From: Tropicimonas sp033101155
GTDB lineage: Bacteria > Pseudomonadota > Alphaproteobacteria > Rhodobacterales > Rhodobacteraceae
Direction: 5' to 3'
DNA length: 64,000 nt
Assembly (NCBI RefSeq): GCF_033101155.1
Contig: NZ_JAWMPX010000006.1
Coordinates: 62,001-126,000, forward strand
Shown here in pieces: positions 62,083 to 64,000 of the stretch. The notes under the pieces are model-generated. The model was not told where the DNA came from and did not search any database. It worked only from the letters and a program-made list of their open reading frames with translations. Position numbers and translations under genes: made by a program. Position 1 is the stretch's first letter. Each line of letters starts with the position of its first letter.

Positions 62083-62109
62083 TGGTATGATGACTTAATA
62101 ACTATACCA
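62083..62109. promoter_or_regulatory. Candidate FadR/GntR operator in the apnO-oiaK divergent promoter
   Basis: Inverted repeat TGGTAT-N15-ATACCA with perfect 6-bp arms, overlapping a perfect -35 box TTGACA (62075-62080) for oiaK and adjoining the kinase start. The TGGTAT arm is typical of FadR-subfamily sites. Confidence 0.55.
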
Positions 62110-62111
62110 CT

Positions 62112-63533
62112 ATGCCAAATGTCAACAGAAATGCAGCAACCATGGATGGACCACGTAACGCGGAGAGCCCCCTCGGCGCGGGATGCCTCGTGGCATGGTA
62201 TGGCGATGACTTCACAGGCGCAGCGGCGGTCATGGAGGTCCTGACCTTCTCCGGCCTTCCCGCAATCCTGTTTCTCGATGTTCCGAGCCCCGAGCAACTC
62301 GCGCGCTTTCCGGAGTTGCGCGCCATCGGCGTCGCCTCGACCGCGCGGACCCAACCGCCCGACTGGATGGACCGGACGCTGCCGGATATTTTCAAGCGGC
62401 TGAAGGCGCTCGGTCCCGAGTTGATCCACTACAAGGTCTGCTCGACGCTCGATTCCTCGCCAGTCTCCGGTTCCATCGGACGCGCCATGGAAATCGGGGC
62501 CGACAGCCTTGCCACGACATGTGTTCCGGTGCTCGTCGCCGCGCCGAAAATGCGGCGCTACCAGTGTTTCGGCCACCTCTTTGCAGGGATGGACGAGGAA
62601 GTGGTCCGTCTTGACCGGCACCCGGTCATGTCGCGCCACCCCGTCACGCCCATGGACGAGTCCGATGTCGCGCGCCACATCGCGCGCCAGTCGGACCGGC
62701 TGGAGACCTGTCTTCTCTCACTCGAGGATCTCGCCCGTGGGACAGGGTTGGAGAAGGCTCCCCCCCTTGCGCCGGGGCGCCTCTGCGCGGTCTCAATCGA
62801 CACGATGGACAGCGCCTCCGATGCCGCCGCCGGACGCGCCATTTGGGAAGCCCGGGCGACAAGCCCGTTCGTGATCGGTTCGCAGGGCGTGGAATATGCG
62901 CTGGTCGAGCATTGGTGCCAAAGCGGTCTGCTGGACCGGGTCGCGCCGCCGACGGGGCTCGGACGCTCAGCCGGGATGATGTCGGTCTCCGGCTCGGTCT
63001 CGCCCACCACGGCCGCGCAGATCGCATGGTCGACGCAGAATGGATTTGAGGCCATCGCCTTCGATGCGTCGCGGGTCTGCCACGGCAAAGAGAGGGTCGA
63101 GCGGGAGATCGCACGCGTCGTCGACGCCTCCCTGTCCGCGCTGTCCGACGGGAAGGACCCGCTTGTCCACACAGCCGAGGGGCCGGACGATCCCGCCGTG
63201 ACACGGTTCCGCGCAGCGCTTGCCGAGACCGGAACAGATCCGCAAACGGCGAACCGGACCGTCGGCGAGGCCCTCGGTACGGTCCTGAAACGGGTGCTGG
63301 AGCGCAGCGATATCAGGCGGGCCATCGTCTCCGGCGGCGACAGTTCGGGCTTCGCCACGCAAAAACTCGGCATCTTTGCCCTCTCGGCGCTCGCACCAAC
63401 CATTCCAGGCGCCTCGATCTTCCGGGCCCATTCGGACGGGCCGATGGACGGGCTGGAACTGGCGCTCAAGGGCGGCCAGATGGGCTCGCCGGACTATTTC
63501 GCCTGGGTTCGCGACGGTGGTGGACCGCGGTGA
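62112..63533 (+). CDS. oiaK: DUF1537 four-carbon acid sugar kinase family protein, 3-oxo-isoapionate kinase-like
   Basis: A 473-residue kinase of the DUF1537/four-carbon acid sugar kinase family. The N-terminal substrate domain has WYGDDFTGAAAVMEVL and HYKVCSTLDSSPVSGSIG; the C-terminal nucleotide domain has SGGDSSGFATQKLGI and GSPDYFAWVRDGG. In apionate gene clusters this family phosphorylates 3-oxo-isoapionate. ATG 62112 overlaps the promoter region, so ATG 62142 is an alternative start. The RuBisCO-like gene follows after 19 bases. Confidence 0.75.
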   Translation: MPNVNRNAATMDGPRNAESPLGAGCLVAWYGDDFTGAAAVMEVLTFSGLPAILFLDVPSPEQLARFPELRAIGVASTARTQPPDWMDRTLPDIFKRLKALGPELIHYKVCSTLDSSPVSGSIGRAMEIGADSLATTCVPVLVAAPKMRRYQCFGHLFAGMDEEVVRLDRHPVMSRHPVTPMDESDVARHIARQSDRLETCLLSLEDLARGTGLEKAPPLAPGRLCAVSIDTMDSASDAAAGRAIWEARATSPFVIGSQGVEYALVEHWCQSGLLDRVAPPTGLGRSAGMMSVSGSVSPTTAAQIAWSTQNGFEAIAFDASRVCHGKERVEREIARVVDASLSALSDGKDPLVHTAEGPDDPAVTRFRAALAETGTDPQTANRTVGEALGTVLKRVLERSDIRRAIVSGGDSSGFATQKLGIFALSALAPTIPGASIFRAHSDGPMDGLELALKGGQMGSPDYFAWVRDGGGPR

Positions 63534-63552
63534 AGCAATACGGGAGCCCCCC

Positions 63553-64000
63553 ATGTCACGCAGCATGATCACTGTAACCTACCGGATCGAAACGCCCGGC
63601 GATGTCGAGGCGCTTGCCGCGCGGATCGCAGCGGACCAGTCGACCGGCACCTTCACCGACCTGCCCGGCGAGACGGAGGCCGTCCGCGCCCGATGTGCCG
63701 CGCGCGTGACGGCCATCACCCCACTCGCTCCCGTCCCGACGCCGTCCTTCCCGGATCCCGGCGGGCATGGCCCCTATAACCGCGCCGATGTTGCGGTCAC
63801 CTACCCGCTGGAAGCGGTCGGGACCGATATCGCCGCGCTGGCGACCATAACCATCGGCGGCGTCTTCGCCATTCGGGGCGCCACCGGCATCCGCGTGATG
63901 GATATCGACCTGCCGCCGGAATGGGCCTGTCATCCCGGCCCGCAATTCGGCATCGAAGGCTCGCGCCGGCTCATGGGCGTGGCCGAAGGGCCAATGATCG
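63553..64000 (+). CDS. RuBisCO-like protein, N-terminal part (cut by window end)
   Basis: 149 residues of the RuBisCO large-chain family N-terminal domain and the start of the barrel: MITVTYRIETPGDVEALAARIAADQSTGTF, VTYPLEAVGTDIAALATITIG, and GIEGSRRLMGV. Behind oiaK it is probably the 3-oxo-isoapionate-4-phosphate decarboxylase (OiaX) or transcarboxylase/hydrolase (OiaT); both are RuBisCO-like. The active-site lysines lie beyond the window, so the two cannot be separated. Start ATG at 63553 after GGGAG. Confidence 0.85.
   Translation, partial: MSRSMITVTYRIETPGDVEALAARIAADQSTGTFTDLPGETEAVRARCAARVTAITPLAPVPTPSFPDPGGHGPYNRADVAVTYPLEAVGTDIAALATITIGGVFAIRGATGIRVMDIDLPPEWACHPGPQFGIEGSRRLMGVAEGPMI

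Overview
The window looks like chromosomal DNA of a high-GC alphaproteobacterium, most likely a Rhodobacterales (Roseobacter/Paracoccus-type) species. The pointers are the cysG-DUF2849-cysI-cysH-DUF934-fpr sulfate-assimilation block, the cmk-rpsA pair, rsmE beside gshA and ubiA, a TamA-TamB pair, a VPLPA-CTERM protein, an infC gene that seems to start at ATA, and candidate CtrA sites. There is no clear phage, insertion sequence, CRISPR array, rRNA or tRNA. About 63 protein genes are supported; the first (lolC/E) and last (RuBisCO-like protein) are cut by the window ends.

Layout. 1-9.2 kb: end of a lipoprotein-releasing permease gene, then three TadG-like von Willebrand proteins and two TadE-like pseudopilins surrounding a CoA-binding protein and hisF-hisE. 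9.2-15.4 kb: Lrp-type regulator divergent from the assimilatory sulfate/sulfite reduction genes and ferredoxin-NADP reductase. 15.4-18.6 kb: amylosucrase between two single-span anchored proteins, one a long Ala/Glu repeat protein. 18.8-23 kb: infC with a stray copy of its own 3' end, a DUF938 methyltransferase, arginase, and a TetR-PspA-YiaAB stress unit carrying four copies of one palindrome. 23.2-29.4 kb (minus strand): rpsA, aldo/keto reductase, cmk, a membrane protein, aroA, DUF2269. 29.4-38.6 kb: cytochrome b561/MarR pair, amidohydrolase, trmB, ribD, nrdR, an amino-acid-oxidase-type flavoprotein, AhpD-like protein, L,D-transpeptidase, RcnB-like protein, orphan ParA. 39-45.4 kb: TamA and a TamB with eight 61-residue repeats. 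45.4-47.8 kb: ureide (uric acid) breakdown, including an allantoinase-decarboxylase fusion. 48-58.8 kb: VPLPA-CTERM protein, plsY, DUF805, gshA, two tandem GNATs, rsmE, ubiA and an OmpA-type protein with a coiled-coil partner. 58.9-64 kb: an MFS carrier, a FadR-type regulator, an ApnO-like oxidoisomerase, a DUF1537 kinase and a RuBisCO-like protein.

How the genes work together. The best-defined modules are (i) siroheme synthesis feeding CysI, with CysH and a flavin reductase nearby; (ii) an envelope-stress unit in which a TetR protein probably controls itself and pspA-yiaAB through TGAAC-N3-GTTCA sites; (iii) the TamA/TamB outer-membrane assembly pair; (iv) hydroxyisourate to allantoate and ureidoglycolate steps; and (v) a rare-sugar-acid pathway whose gene set matches D-apionate degradation, with a candidate operator in its divergent promoter. 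The TadE/TadG cluster has no export ATPase or prepilin peptidase in view, so its machinery must lie elsewhere.
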